A stretch of DNA of 22,955 nucleotides from Candidatus Poseidoniia archaeon (lineage in GTDB: Archaea > Thermoplasmatota > Poseidoniia > MGIII > CG-Epi1): contig JAKURS010000008.1 in assembly GCA_022449705.1 (NCBI GenBank), positions 1-22,955 on the forward strand. The letters run 5' to 3'. A program made the translations under genes and the position numbers. The notes beneath the pieces were generated by a model, which was given only the letters and a program-made list of their open reading frames with translations, searched no databases and was not told where the DNA came from. Positions 7,565 to 14,514 of the stretch are shown one piece after another (the stretch's first letter is position 1; each line of letters starts with the position of its first letter).

Positions 7565-8305
7565 TTAAGCGTAATGCCGCGCGCTGACGATGAAACCCGA
7601 ATGGCCCTGCATCCGTGACTGCGGCCTGAGCGCTTGCGGGCGGGTAGTCCAGTCGCGCTGCAGGTTCTCCACGACGCGCAGCTCGCCCCACCCTTCCAGC
7701 TGCGCGACCAGCTGCGCTACTTGCCCCGTCGTTGGCAGGTACGCCGCCAGGCGACCGCCTGGCCCAAGCGCCGCGGCCGCCCAGTCGACCAGTTCCCACG
7801 GCTGCGGCACATCGAGAACCAGCGCCTGGCAGGGGACCGGCTCGCTGTCGGGCGCCAACTCCTGTGGAACAACCTCGACCAGCGCGGCGTGTGGACTGCG
7901 CTGTAGGTTGCGCTCTAGGATGTGACGATGGCGGTCGCGGGGCTCGTAGCTGACGACGCGGCCATCCGGTGCCACCATGCGCGCCAGCGCCAGCGTCAGT
8001 GCCCCCGAACCGGCACCTCCCTCAACGACCGTGTCGCCTGGCTCCAGCCCCAGCGTCCACGCTATCCAAGCCAGGTCGCGCGGCAGAATTGCCTGCGGCC
8101 CGCGCTCAAGGCCCGCCACGAGGTCAGGCAGCGCCGGTTCCAGCAGCCGCGCCGGGGTGCCAACCAGGTCGAACTCCGCCCCGGTCGGGGCGTCGCGCAG
8201 CAGCTGGCTGCGGAAGCGCCCCACTCCGGGCAGGTCCTGCACCTCCTGCGCTAGGTCCACCAGCTGCGCCCGGCCTGCGGCAATCAGCAACCGCCACTCC
8301 GTCAT
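7565..8305 (-). CDS. trmI: tRNA (adenine-N1)-methyltransferase, TrmI family
   Basis: The protein has 246 residues. It is expected to place m1A at position 57/58 of tRNA using S-adenosylmethionine. A small N-terminal domain (about 1-70) is followed by a Rossmann methyltransferase with motif I EGGAGSGALT (95-104), the acidic end of strand two (YEPRD, 120-124), LDVPQPW (164-170) matching the family's LDxPxPW motif, and a C-terminal RMQGHSGFIVSARH (231-244) that is typical of TrmI. It lies 21 bases downstream of the RecJ-like gene, in the same operon. m1A58 stabilises the tRNA elbow in archaea. Identification is firm from the motif set. Confidence 0.92.
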   Translation of the reverse strand: MTEWRLLIAAGRAQLVDLAQEVQDLPGVGRFRSQLLRDAPTGAEFDLVGTPARLLEPALPDLVAGLERGPQAILPRDLAWIAWTLGLEPGDTVVEGGAGSGALTLALARMVAPDGRVVSYEPRDRHRHILERNLQRSPHAALVEVVPQELAPDSEPVPCQALVLDVPQPWELVDWAAAALGPGGRLAAYLPTTGQVAQLVAQLEGWGELRVVENLQRDWTTRPQALRPQSRMQGHSGFIVSARHYA

Positions 8306-8326
8306 ACAGTGCCAGCGGCCACAATA

Positions 8327-9670
8327 TTAGAGGCCTAGCCGGTCCGCCACCAGCCGGTCCACCACGTCGATGAACTCATCGCCCTTCTCCGGTGGCAGCG
8401 AGGCGCCAGCCGCCTGCGCGTGGCCGCCGCCCTGACCACCGCAAGCGCCAGCGGCTTGCGCCATGACCTCTGCCAGCGAAAGCCCCTGTGCGACCAGCTG
8501 TGGCGCGGCGCGCGAGGACACAATCAGCTTCCCGTCGCGCGGTGCGAGGCCGATTGCCGGCAGCGAGCGGTCCAGAAAGTAGCCCAGTGCCAGCGTGCAG
8601 ACGGTGCCCTTCAGCGCGGCGTTGTCGCCCCGGAAGTGCTGAATGGCACGGCCGCGCTCGAACTCCACGTGGGCGAGCTGCTCCAGCAGTTGCTCCCTGT
8701 GCTCGCGGGCGTACACTTCAGCGCGTTCGCGCCCGCTCGGGGAGCCCAAGAGCATGGCAATGCCGGTCGAGGTGTCGCCCAGCCGGCCGCATGCGTCGGC
8801 CATCGCCGCTAGCTCCTCCACACTGCAGCCCCACTGCGGCAGGTCGAGCTGCGGCGCGAAAAGCTGGGCACGCTGCTGTTTCCCGGCGCCCTGCTCTAGC
8901 AACTTCAGCACCAGCCAGTCCGCCAGCCGGGCCGTGCCTTCCGCATCCAGTTCCCCCAGCGCAGCAGCGGGGTCGAACTCCAGCTCCCGCAGCGCTTCCG
9001 CTGCGCCAGCGGGATTGCCGGAAACACCAACCAGGTACGGCTCGAGCGAGCCCGCCAGCGCCTCGGCCAGCGTCTCCCCGGCGAGCGGCAGGCGGCTGGT
9101 TTTATTCAAATACTTATCTTCGACAGCCATGTCAGCAATCGTGCGGTTCCAGCCGACAAGTCCATCCAGGTACATGCGGTCACCCCAGGCGCCCGCCAGA
9201 GCGACCGGTGCCAAGTCGCGGTTCGCCTCGCCCAGTATGAGCGCCAGAGCGAACGCCAGCGAGGCGGCGGACGCTTCGCAGTTGCCGTCAACCCCCGCCT
9301 TGTGGGCGTTCAGTTCCAGCACGTTGGGCGGGGTCTCGCCCTGTGGCAAGTGGTGGTCAACCACCAGTGCAGGTGCCTTGAGCTGCGCCAGCAGCTCCGG
9401 ATACCCTGACCCCAGGTCGGTGAAGAGCACCAGCGCGGGCGCCTCGCTGTTGAGCTGCTCAATGACTGCAGGCGTCAGCGCGACGACGTTGGTGAGGTGG
9501 AAGCGCTGGCCGCTGCGCTGGAGCGCCCGCGCTAGGATAGCGGATGATGTCAGTCCATCGCAGTCATAGTGGCCGATGAGGCGCACCGGCTGCTCTGCCT
9601 GCCTTAACCGGTCGGCCAGTGGTTGCGCCGCCGCGGCGATGGGCTGCGGCATCGTCGTGGAGGATGTCAC
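8327..9670 (-). CDS. Archaeal RecJ-like DHH/DHHA1 phosphoesterase
   Basis: The protein has 447 residues. Motif I is GHYDCDGLTSS (33-43), motif II TDLGSG (84-89), motif III DHHLP (105-109), and the C-terminal DHHA1 signature is GGGH followed by AQAAG (about 414-422). These are the metal-binding and substrate-binding motifs of RecJ-type single-strand-specific exonucleases. Archaeal members associate with GINS at the replication fork (GAN/Cdc45-like) or act in RNA turnover; which applies here cannot be told from sequence. The start is a GTG overlapping the uS15 stop (GTGA), and an ATG at 9652 is an alternative. Linkage of uS15 and a RecJ-like gene is common in archaea. All visible catalytic residues appear intact. 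Confidence 0.88.
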   Translation of the reverse strand: MTSSTTMPQPIAAAAQPLADRLRQAEQPVRLIGHYDCDGLTSSAILARALQRSGQRFHLTNVVALTPAVIEQLNSEAPALVLFTDLGSGYPELLAQLKAPALVVDHHLPQGETPPNVLELNAHKAGVDGNCEASAASLAFALALILGEANRDLAPVALAGAWGDRMYLDGLVGWNRTIADMAVEDKYLNKTSRLPLAGETLAEALAGSLEPYLVGVSGNPAGAAEALRELEFDPAAALGELDAEGTARLADWLVLKLLEQGAGKQQRAQLFAPQLDLPQWGCSVEELAAMADACGRLGDTSTGIAMLLGSPSGRERAEVYAREHREQLLEQLAHVEFERGRAIQHFRGDNAALKGTVCTLALGYFLDRSLPAIGLAPRDGKLIVSSRAAPQLVAQGLSLAEVMAQAAGACGGQGGGHAQAAGASLPPEKGDEFIDVVDRLVADRLGL

Positions 9671-10119
9671 CCGACGAGCAGCTTGGCGTTGGCGAGCGAA
9701 TACTTCCAGTCAGCGTCCAGCCGGCCAGAATCGCGGTAGTAGCGCACCAGCCGCAGTATCTTCGATTCGGTGAGCTGTAGCGCGCGCCGGTTGTGGACGT
9801 CACGCGTGTTGCGCTCGAGGTGCTCGCCCAGCCGCACCGCACGGCGCATCAGGTTGGTCAGGTCTTCCGGCAGCTCGGGCGCCGCATCGGCGGCGCGCAG
9901 CAGGTCGCTAATGGACTTGCCGGTCGCCAGCTTGACGCTCGGCACACCGTGTGCATCGCGCAGCTGGGTGCCGATTTCGGCCGTCGAAAGCCCGGATTTG
10001 GCGAGCTTCAGGACCTGCGCCTCAACCTTCTTCGGCGTTGGCGCCCAGCCCGGATGCTCCGAGCGCGGCAGCGCGCTGGAGCCTGAGCGGCCCCGATGAC
10101 GGGAATAGATACGGGCCAT
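9667..10119 (-). CDS. rps15: Small ribosomal subunit protein uS15 (archaeal type)
   Basis: The protein has 150 residues, the archaeal/eukaryotic length rather than the roughly 90 of bacteria. It starts MARIYSRHRGRSGS, which is the typical archaeal N-terminal extension, and contains a central helix-turn-helix-like segment (KKVEAQVLKLAKSGLS) and the conserved uS15 core (HNRRALQLTESKILRLVRYY). It binds 16S rRNA in the platform of the small subunit. It heads the operon: a TATA-like GCTTTAATACG lies about 30 bases upstream of the start, so the transcript should be leaderless or nearly so. Its stop overlaps the GTG of the RecJ-like gene. Confidence 0.95.
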   Translation of the reverse strand: MARIYSRHRGRSGSSALPRSEHPGWAPTPKKVEAQVLKLAKSGLSTAEIGTQLRDAHGVPSVKLATGKSISDLLRAADAAPELPEDLTNLMRRAVRLGEHLERNTRDVHNRRALQLTESKILRLVRYYRDSGRLDADWKYSLANAKLLVG

Positions 10120-10143
10120 CTGGAAAGGGGCGGCAAGCTGCCT

Positions 10144-10154
10144 CGTATTAAAGC
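10144..10154 (-). promoter_or_regulatory. TATA-like promoter element of uS15
   Basis: GCTTTAATACG on the minus strand is centred about 30 bases upstream of the uS15 ATG at 10119, implying transcription starting within a few bases of the start codon. It sits in the 48-base gap after the end of the membrane protein gene. Confidence 0.5.
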
Positions 10155-10167
10155 GCAGCGGTCCGGC

Positions 10168-11751
10168 TCAGTAGCCAGCGCTGTGGTAGAACGCCAGTTC
10201 GCTATTGGCGTAGGTGCGGTAGGCGAACCAGTCCAGCCAGCGATAGTGCTGGTCAGCTGAGATGGTTTCTGGTATGTGGGATCGGCCACTGGCTTCGGGA
10301 AACGCCAGGTTCACCAGCGAGAGCGAGCGGTCCCGGCTCAGGTTCTGTTTCAGCGCCGCCTGGTTTTCCACTTCCCACAGGTAGTTGCTGACCTCCCAGT
10401 ACATGGCCTGCCAGCCGCGATACGCCAGCTGCTGCGACTCCGGCTGCACTGCACCGAGCACCAGCATCTCGCTGTCCCCGAGCGGGACCAGACTAGATTG
10501 CGATGCCACCCGCCGCGTGCGCATGTGGTCATTGGACTCGAAAATGGCCCCCGGCGCCTGTTCTGCGCCCCAGAGCCCCGCCCCAACGCTGGTGGGACGC
10601 AGGTCCGAAGAGAAGAACACCTGCGGCTGCGCGTGGTTATCAACTTGGTACCGCAGGTCCAGGTACGCGAAGCTGGCCCCGAGCAGCGCCAGCGCCGCCA
10701 GTGCCAGCGCCTGCCTGCGGCGGGAGCCCTGCAGCAGCGGTCGCACGCCGGGCGCCACCAGCAGCAGCAGCGGCACCAGCAGCACGAATAACATGTAGGT
10801 GTGGTCGAGCACGACGAACAGCGCCAGCGCCAGCAGTGCCAGCGCCAGCCAGACGCCGAGCGGCTGCCGCCCCTGTTGCCAGAGCTGCCCACCAGCGACC
10901 AGCGCCAGCAGCAGCAGCGGGCCGCCGCGCATGCCGTAGTGTACCATCAGGTTGGCCGCCTGCACCAGCAGTGAATCGCCCCGGAACAGGTAGGTCTCGA
11001 AGATGTCCTCAGACGGGGTGAAGGGGCTCAGCCCCAGCCACGCCAGATAGAACAGGTAGCTTCCGATGAAGCCGGTCGCCATCAGCGCCTGCCGGCCGGC
11101 GCGCTGCCGGTCCAGCGCACCCTCCTGCCAACGGTGCAGCGCCCACGCCAAAGCGAACGCGAGCAGGAAGCCGGGCAGCAGCAGCCCCATGCGGTGGACC
11201 GCCGGCAGCAACAGCCCCAGCACCAGCGCCAGACAGGCGAGCCGTGCCGGATGGCGGCCGTAGCGCGCATGCCGGATGCGGAGCAGCAGCCAGAGGAACA
11301 GCGGCAGCAGAACCACTAGCATGTAGCGCAGCGAAACCCGCCAGTGCGAGAACTGCAGGTAGCGTGGCGCGACCGCGAAAGCCAGCGCCGCCAGCCAGCG
11401 ACCCCGATTGCCACCGCCCGCCTCGCCCGCAAGCAGCCAGAATCCGGCGGTGCCAAGCAGCGCCAGCAGCGGTGAGTGGAGCAGCAGGTACTCCTGCAGC
11501 GGCAGCCCGGTCAGCGCGCTGCCGGCGGCAACCAGCGTAGTGGCGCCGGCAGGGATGGTGCCCGGCACTAGTCCCCACAGCGCGGCGGGACGGGTGACCC
11601 AGAAGAGCGCACCCGCGTCGAGCGTGGCGCGCACCTGCAACTGGTACAGGAAGGCGTCGAAACCGGTCGGCGCCGGGACGAAAGGCACCCGCAACAGCAG
11701 CGTCACTGCTACCAGCCAGAGTCCCGCCGCGCGGCGCGCCGGGGAGGACAT
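10168..11751 (-). CDS. Polytopic membrane protein, possible GT-C-type glycosyltransferase
   Basis: The protein has 527 residues from the ATG at 11751; a GTG at 11772 would add seven residues. The first two thirds are very hydrophobic, with roughly ten to twelve predicted helices rich in Leu and Ala. The first loop after helix one has an aspartate (GFDAFLYQLQVRAT, about 30-43), and a second has HWRVSLRY. These are reminiscent of GT-C lipid-linked sugar transferases. The last 160 or so residues form a soluble, probably external domain with many Trp and Tyr. I do not recognise a specific family. It is a single-gene unit, divergently transcribed from the Rieske/cytochrome b operon through a shared TATA region, and could act in surface protein glycosylation; that is a guess. 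Confidence 0.6.
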   Translation of the reverse strand: MSSPARRAAGLWLVAVTLLLRVPFVPAPTGFDAFLYQLQVRATLDAGALFWVTRPAALWGLVPGTIPAGATTLVAAGSALTGLPLQEYLLLHSPLLALLGTAGFWLLAGEAGGGNRGRWLAALAFAVAPRYLQFSHWRVSLRYMLVVLLPLFLWLLLRIRHARYGRHPARLACLALVLGLLLPAVHRMGLLLPGFLLAFALAWALHRWQEGALDRQRAGRQALMATGFIGSYLFYLAWLGLSPFTPSEDIFETYLFRGDSLLVQAANLMVHYGMRGGPLLLLALVAGGQLWQQGRQPLGVWLALALLALALFVVLDHTYMLFVLLVPLLLLVAPGVRPLLQGSRRRQALALAALALLGASFAYLDLRYQVDNHAQPQVFFSSDLRPTSVGAGLWGAEQAPGAIFESNDHMRTRRVASQSSLVPLGDSEMLVLGAVQPESQQLAYRGWQAMYWEVSNYLWEVENQAALKQNLSRDRSLSLVNLAFPEASGRSHIPETISADQHYRWLDWFAYRTYANSELAFYHSAGY

Positions 11752-11798
11752 GGCTGCGCAGCCGGCCGGCACTAAAAACGGCTGCGCTTCTCAATATC

Positions 11799-11806
11799 AT
11801 TATATA
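11799..11806. promoter_or_regulatory. TATA element shared by divergent transcripts
   Basis: TTATATAG reads as a TATA box on both strands. On the plus strand it is about 40 bases upstream of the ribosome binding site and TTG start of the operon at 11848. On the minus strand (CTATATAA) it is about 50 bases upstream of the ATG at 11751. The 96-base intergenic gap has no other clear TATA box. An inverted repeat GGCAAG (11808-11813) / CTTGCC (11831-11836) lies just after it on the plus side and could be an operator or leader hairpin. Confidence 0.55.
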
Positions 11807-11847
11807 GGGCAAGCCATCCTCGCTGGCGACCTTGCCGGAGGTTATAG

Positions 11848-12543
11848 TTGGCTCTTCGAGAAAGGCGTGATTTGGGGCTGCTTTTCGCACTGCTTTCAGC
11901 CGCACTCCTGACGGGCGGAAGCGCATTCGGATATTCCGGAGGAGGCAACACCGGCGGCGATGACTGGGCCGCCGACGTGATGGCAAACGGCTGCAGCTGC
12001 CACAACCTCGAGCAGAGCCAGGACGGGATGTGGTCGCTGAAGAACTTCCCGGCGCGCTACGAACCGGGGGCGACCTACAACCTGAGCCTCACCGTCAGCG
12101 ACCCGTCGGTCGCGGACGCTGCCGACCCGGCCGCGCAAGGCGGCTTCCTGCTGCGCGTCACCAACGGTAGCTTCTCCGGCGGTGCGGGCTTCTGGACCAG
12201 CGACGATGGCAGCCTGCTCTCGCACACCGCTGACACGAACCACCAGCGCAACTGGACCGTAGAGTGGACCGCACCCGACGAGGGCGCGGGCGACGCAGTG
12301 CTGACCCTCTACTTCAACGTCGTCAACGGCGAGAACGGCAACGACGCCGGCGACGCCTGGACCCGGCTCGTGGCGGTCTCGCTCGGAACGCCGCAAGCGC
12401 TGGAGCACGAGGCAGGCATCCATGAGATGGGAGTCGTGCTGAAGCAGTACTGGATTGGCCTCATCGGCATTGCCGTCACGCTGGTGTTCGTGCTGCTGGC
12501 CTATATCGTACTACGGGGGGGGAGTGCAAATTACCGGGGTTAA
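11848..12543 (+). CDS. Reeler/choice-of-anchor-V-like exported protein with a CSCH motif, anchored by a C-terminal helix
   Basis: The protein has 231 residues. It starts at a TTG with a strong GGAGG site (11837-11841) six bases ahead. There is an N-terminal signal segment (about 9-28), then NGCSCHN (47-53), then a beta-sandwich domain (about 65-180) with TNGSFS, WTAPDEG and VVNGENGNDAGD patterns typical of Reeler or choice-of-anchor V domains, and a C-terminal helix (about 203-222) with a short cytoplasmic tail. Bacterial relatives often carry a CxxCH heme-binding motif at the equivalent place. Here the spacing is CxCH (Cys49, Cys51, His52), so heme attachment is uncertain. It is the first gene of the respiratory operon and may be an external electron-carrying or stabilising subunit of the Rieske/cytochrome b complex. 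Confidence 0.7.
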   Translation: MALRERRDLGLLFALLSAALLTGGSAFGYSGGGNTGGDDWAADVMANGCSCHNLEQSQDGMWSLKNFPARYEPGATYNLSLTVSDPSVADAADPAAQGGFLLRVTNGSFSGGAGFWTSDDGSLLSHTADTNHQRNWTVEWTAPDEGAGDAVLTLYFNVVNGENGNDAGDAWTRLVAVSLGTPQALEHEAGIHEMGVVLKQYWIGLIGIAVTLVFVLLAYIVLRGGSANYRG

Positions 12544-12895
12544 CGAAATCCTCGAGCAGGTCGCTAGCGGCGAGCTAACGCAGGCGGACGCGCAGAAGCT
12601 GCTTGGGACGCACCGCGACGAGGAACTCGGCCGTGTCAGGCACGAAACGCCAGCGCCGGAGCAGCTCTCCATCTTCACCATCATTCTGGCGCTGCTGCTG
12701 CTGCAGCTGCTCTACGATGCGCTCTTCATCTACGGGCTGCTCGAGAACTGGGACCAGACCTTCCTCTCGTTCATCATTGGCATGGCGCTGCTCACCTTCG
12801 GGCTGATGCTCGACCTCTACCGCCGCAGCTTCCTACCCGACGTGCTCGAGACCAAGCGGCGGCGCGCCAAGGTCGTGCCCAAGCTGGAGCGATAG
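12524..12895 (+). CDS. Two-helix membrane protein with SHOCT-like N-terminus
   Basis: This protein has 123 residues when started at the GTG at 12524, directly behind a G-rich ribosome binding site (12515-12523); it overlaps the preceding gene by 20 bases. A longer frame opening at 12455 has an implausible cysteine- and tryptophan-rich N-terminus. Residues 8-27 (EILEQVASGELTQADAQKLL) resemble SHOCT-like short helical domains. Two hydrophobic helices follow (about 48-69 and 79-98), and the C-terminus is basic (KRRRAKVVPK), so both ends should be cytoplasmic. The stop is immediately followed by the Rieske ATG. The likely role is a small accessory subunit of the complex; I do not recognise the family. 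Confidence 0.65.
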   Translation: MQITGVNEILEQVASGELTQADAQKLLGTHRDEELGRVRHETPAPEQLSIFTIILALLLLQLLYDALFIYGLLENWDQTFLSFIIGMALLTFGLMLDLYRRSFLPDVLETKRRRAKVVPKLER

Positions 12896-13573
12896 ATGGC
12901 CATCACGCGACGCACCTTCCTGAAAGGCGCACTCACGCTGGCTGGCAGCAGCCTCGGCGGGGCGCTAGCGGTACCGGCACTCAAGACGCTGCTGCCACCG
13001 CCCATCACCCGCTGCGACCCTGAGGTAGCGTACGACACACTGCTCTACAAGCGGCGGGAGCCGGGCACCTGGTACGAACCGCTCAAGGGCAAGGTGGCGC
13101 GCAAGGAGGATTTCAAGCTCAACCAGTCGGCGATGGTGACTTGGGCACCGAAGGAACTCGAGGAGGAACTGGGGAGCTGCGAGGTTGTACTGACGCTGGT
13201 CAAGCTACCGGCCGAGGAGGCAATGGCTGAGTGGGGCATATCTGATGACGGCGGCAACGCGGTAATGATGGCGTACCACACCTACAAATGCCCACATCTC
13301 TGCTGCAAGCCAGTCTTTATGGATGAGGGAGTCAGCAGCCTCAGCGGTGCGGCCTACGAGACCATGTTTCTCTGCCCGTGCCACCTGAGCCGCTTCGACC
13401 CGCTCTCGATTATCGAGGAAACTGACGAGCTGGGGCGGCAGGTGATGGTCGCCGAGCTGGTCGAGGGGCCAGCACCCTACGGGCTGCCCATCGTGCCGGT
13501 CGCCGAGCGTGACGGCGGGCTTATAGGACGGACAGACAAGCTGGAGTGGCTGAAATACTGCGGACAAGGATGA
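12896..13573 (+). CDS. Rieske [2Fe-2S] protein of a cytochrome b complex
   Basis: The protein has 225 residues. The N-terminus is a twin-arginine signal/anchor (TRRTFLKG, 4-11, then a hydrophobic stretch to about 33), so it is exported folded and remains membrane-anchored. Box I is CPHLCC (Cys132, His134, Cys137) and box II CPCHLSRFDP (Cys160, Cys162, His163). Cys132, His134, Cys160 and His163 would bind the cluster, and Cys137-Cys162 would form the usual disulfide. An extra cysteine sits at 136, where the family normally has Gly, and the two boxes are separated by a longer than usual loop. It accepts electrons from quinol at the outer Qo site of the cytochrome b encoded next. The stop overlaps the cytochrome b ATG (ATGA). 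Confidence 0.95.
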   Translation: MAITRRTFLKGALTLAGSSLGGALAVPALKTLLPPPITRCDPEVAYDTLLYKRREPGTWYEPLKGKVARKEDFKLNQSAMVTWAPKELEEELGSCEVVLTLVKLPAEEAMAEWGISDDGGNAVMMAYHTYKCPHLCCKPVFMDEGVSSLSGAAYETMFLCPCHLSRFDPLSIIEETDELGRQVMVAELVEGPAPYGLPIVPVAERDGGLIGRTDKLEWLKYCGQG

Positions 13574-14514
13574 GACGCATAACAACGGCTGCAACCGCCC
13601 TCGCGCTGCTGGCGCTGGCCGGGACCGCCCGGGCCGAGACCCCGCTGCTGGAGGAGTTCATGCGCGAGTACACCTTCCTGCTAATTTTCCTCTCGCTGGT
13701 TGGCGCAGTGGCGGGCTTCGCCTTCCTGTGGGTGACCGGGGCGCTGCCGCAGGTACTGCTACAGACCTGGGGCTGGCTCGACGAGCGGTTTGCGCTGCAC
13801 CGCTACGCCAGCCTGGCGCGGCGCGAGTACTACTCGGTGGTCTTCACGCTGCTGCCATCGAGCGGCCGCACCTTCCCGCAGTCGCACACCGAGCGCTACA
13901 ACGTCAAGTCGGTCTGGTACTGGTATCCCTTCTACTGCCTGGGAGGACTCTCGTTCTTGGCGTTCATCATCCTGACCATCACCGGCATCTACCTCGGTTT
14001 CTACTACGTCCCTGACGGTGATTTCGTCGAGGGCGCTGACGGCGAGATGACCTCCGGAGCGTACGAGTCTATGGAACTCATCATGACCGAGGTGAGCTTT
14101 GGCTACATCATGCGTGCGGTGCACCACTGGGCGGCACACTTCATGGTCGCAGCGGTGTTCCTGCATATGATGCGGGTCTACTTCGTGGGGGCGTATCGCA
14201 ACCCGCGCGAGCTGAACTGGATTCTGGGGTCCATCCTACTGATGGTGACTATTTTCTTTGGCTATACCGGCTACCTGCTGCCGTGGGACGAACTCGGTTT
14301 CGCCGCCGGCTCGATCGGCCTTGAGATGGCGACCTCCATCCCGGCCATGGGGCCGCCGATGGCGCAACTCGTCTTCGGCGGGACGCAGCTCACCGGCACC
14401 ACCGTGCTGCGGATGTACTGGCTGCACGTCTTTGTGCTGCCCGCCATCGGCATCGCGCTGATGGTGCTGCACATGGCGCTGGTCTGGATACAAGGCGAGG
14501 CGGAGCCGCACTGA
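13570..14514 (+). CDS. Cytochrome b N-terminal half, b6 type, with signal peptide and extra helix
   Basis: The protein has 314 residues from the ATG at 13570, which forms an ATGA overlap with the Rieske stop. A signal peptide (1-22, ending ARA) is followed by an additional helix (about 34-57) and then the four-helix b6 core. Heme ligands are visible: His185 and His199 in helix B (spacing 14), and His286 and His301 in helix D (spacing 15, as in b6 rather than mitochondrial cytochrome b). LLPWDELGF (236-244) matches the b6 LPWDQxGY region. The helix A segment FYCLGGLSFLAF (121-132) aligns without gaps to b6 but has Ala131 where b6 has the cysteine that attaches heme cn. It would form the quinone-binding membrane core with the following gene product. 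Confidence 0.93.
   Translation: MRRITTAATALALLALAGTARAETPLLEEFMREYTFLLIFLSLVGAVAGFAFLWVTGALPQVLLQTWGWLDERFALHRYASLARREYYSVVFTLLPSSGRTFPQSHTERYNVKSVWYWYPFYCLGGLSFLAFIILTITGIYLGFYYVPDGDFVEGADGEMTSGAYESMELIMTEVSFGYIMRAVHHWAAHFMVAAVFLHMMRVYFVGAYRNPRELNWILGSILLMVTIFFGYTGYLLPWDELGFAAGSIGLEMATSIPAMGPPMAQLVFGGTQLTGTTVLRMYWLHVFVLPAIGIALMVLHMALVWIQGEAEPH

Noticed and set aside
8643..9569. Plus-strand frame of 308 codons opposite the RecJ-like gene
   Set aside because: It is a Ser/Ala-rich shadow of a gene with intact DHH motifs.
10676..11320. Repetitive-looking CAG/CTG-rich and CCAGCGCC-like tracts
   Set aside because: They are explained by Leu and Ala codons in the transmembrane helices of the membrane protein and have no fixed repeat unit.
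11009..11986. Minus-strand frame of 325 codons across the divergent promoter
   Set aside because: It crosses the TATA region and overlaps the hydrophobic membrane protein in another frame; its sequence is low-complexity Ala/Arg/Gly.
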